From the NCBI GenBank assembly GCA_030597435.1, contig JAUVRV010000228.1, positions 1 to 5,485 of the forward strand: a stretch of DNA of 5,485 bases. Direction: 5' to 3'. The DNA is from Gemmatimonadales bacterium (GTDB lineage Bacteria; Gemmatimonadota; Gemmatimonadetes; Gemmatimonadales; GWC2-71-9). Below the pieces are notes generated by a model. That model was not told the DNA's origin and ran no database searches. It worked only from the letters and a program-made list of their open reading frames with translations. Positions 4,957-5,485 of the stretch are shown in pieces. The position numbers and the translations under genes are program-made. Numbering within the stretch: the stretch's first letter is position 1; each line of letters starts with the position of its first letter.

Positions 4957-5485
4957 TTAGAAGGAGCCAAACACCATCGAGTACACAATCAGCGCTATCA
5001 ACGTGAGACCGACGAACAGGGCGGCAAAACCAAAGATCTTGAACGCGGTCTCCAGCTTGCGTGGATAGGGATCCACCAAGAACTGCTCCAGCTCCCCACT
5101 CGACTTCATTTCCTCGTATTCGCGCGGCTTGTCAGCCTCCAGCTCGTCAACCGGCACACGACCGGTGAATATCACCGGGTCCATCGGGAATTTATCCGGC
5201 CTGAAGTGGGTGTTGAAGAAGTGGATCGTAAATATGAAGCCAACCGCCAACAACGCCTCGTCACTGTGAATGATCGTGGCCACATTCACCGACCAGCCCG
5301 GGAATACGAGCGTGAAGAACTCCGGGAACCACAGTAGCAGACCGGTCAAACCGATCACCACCATGCCCCAGAAGACAGCGAAGTAGTCGAACTTCTCCCA
5401 GTACGTGTAGCGACCGTATCGGGGTCGGGGGCCACGACCCACGAACCACCTGATGGACCCGAGAAACTCCTTGAGATCGGTCTTG
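4957..5485 (-). CDS. Membrane cytochrome b subunit (formate dehydrogenase gamma / HydC-like), partial: N-terminus beyond the right edge
   Basis: The reading frame is open to the window edge, so the C-terminal 175 residues are seen and the true start lies outside. A GTG at 5442 is in frame but is not needed as a start, since coding-like sequence (KTDLKEFLGSIRWFV) continues upstream. Three hydrophobic helices are visible at about fragment residues 33-53, 69-91 and 148-172. Histidines at 73, 88 and 93 are candidate b-heme ligands; the IIHSDEALLA and IHFFNTH stretches are typical of di-heme b subunits of the formate dehydrogenase/Ni-Fe hydrogenase type. Such subunits exchange electrons with the quinone pool in the inner membrane. 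Related proteins may be fused to N-terminal multiheme domains (CbcL of Geobacter is the known example), which cannot be tested here. It is the first gene of the visible cluster and ends 192 bp before the barrel. Confidence 0.88.
   Translation of the reverse strand, partial: KTDLKEFLGSIRWFVGRGPRPRYGRYTYWEKFDYFAVFWGMVVIGLTGLLLWFPEFFTLVFPGWSVNVATIIHSDEALLAVGFIFTIHFFNTHFRPDKFPMDPVIFTGRVPVDELEADKPREYEEMKSSGELEQFLVDPYPRKLETAFKIFGFAALFVGLTLIALIVYSMVFGSF

Noticed and set aside
4761..4988. Minus-strand 75-codon frame filling the gap before the barrel gene and ending in ATGA with it
   Set aside because: It overlaps the end of the cytochrome b gene, has no good ribosome-binding site or recognisable domain, and the ATGA overlap is again an automatic result of the Met-Lys start of the barrel.
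4819..5337. Plus-strand 172-codon frame opposite the cytochrome b gene
   Set aside because: It is highly charged and lies antisense to a clearly recognisable membrane protein. It is a shadow frame.

Overview
The window looks like a piece of a Gram-negative bacterial chromosome of moderately high GC (about 55-60% by eye). It encodes an outer-membrane beta-barrel and exported multiheme c-type cytochromes. The style of the barrel and of the cytochrome b fragment brings to mind uncultured, respiring lineages such as Gemmatimonadota or Acidobacteriota, but that placement is from memory and is inference only.

Layout. On the + strand, bases 83-1594 hold two tandem paralogues, each with two cytoplasmic zinc ribbons, one membrane helix and a helical TPR-like periplasmic domain. 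They converge on a minus-strand cluster, and a perfect 10-bp inverted repeat (1658-1693) lies between the two sets as a candidate shared terminator. Read in its own direction (right to left), the minus-strand cluster contains four genes. First is the C-terminal part of a membrane cytochrome b subunit, cut by the right edge (4957-5485). Second is a 503-residue outer-membrane barrel (3253-4764). Third is an 11-heme cytochrome c (2312-3256), whose ATG overlaps the barrel stop in an ATGA junction. Fourth is a small tetraheme cytochrome c (1713-2108). The 192-bp and 203-bp gaps inside the cluster contain inverted repeats but no convincing gene.

How the genes may work together. The simplest reading is a quinol-to-outside (or outside-to-quinone) electron route. 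The di-heme b-type membrane subunit would exchange electrons with quinone, the tetraheme and 11-heme proteins would carry them across the periplasm, and the barrel would provide the outer-membrane part. This resembles known porin-cytochrome conduits in logic, but the parts do not obviously match Mtr or Omb/Oma/Omc proteins, and no lipoprotein surface cytochrome is visible here. Both cytochromes have strikingly regular architecture. The tetraheme protein is a four-fold H-x7-C-x-M-C-H repeat. The 11-heme protein is five di-heme modules plus one terminal heme. In both, the number of non-motif histidines equals the number of hemes exactly, as expected for all bis-histidine coordination.
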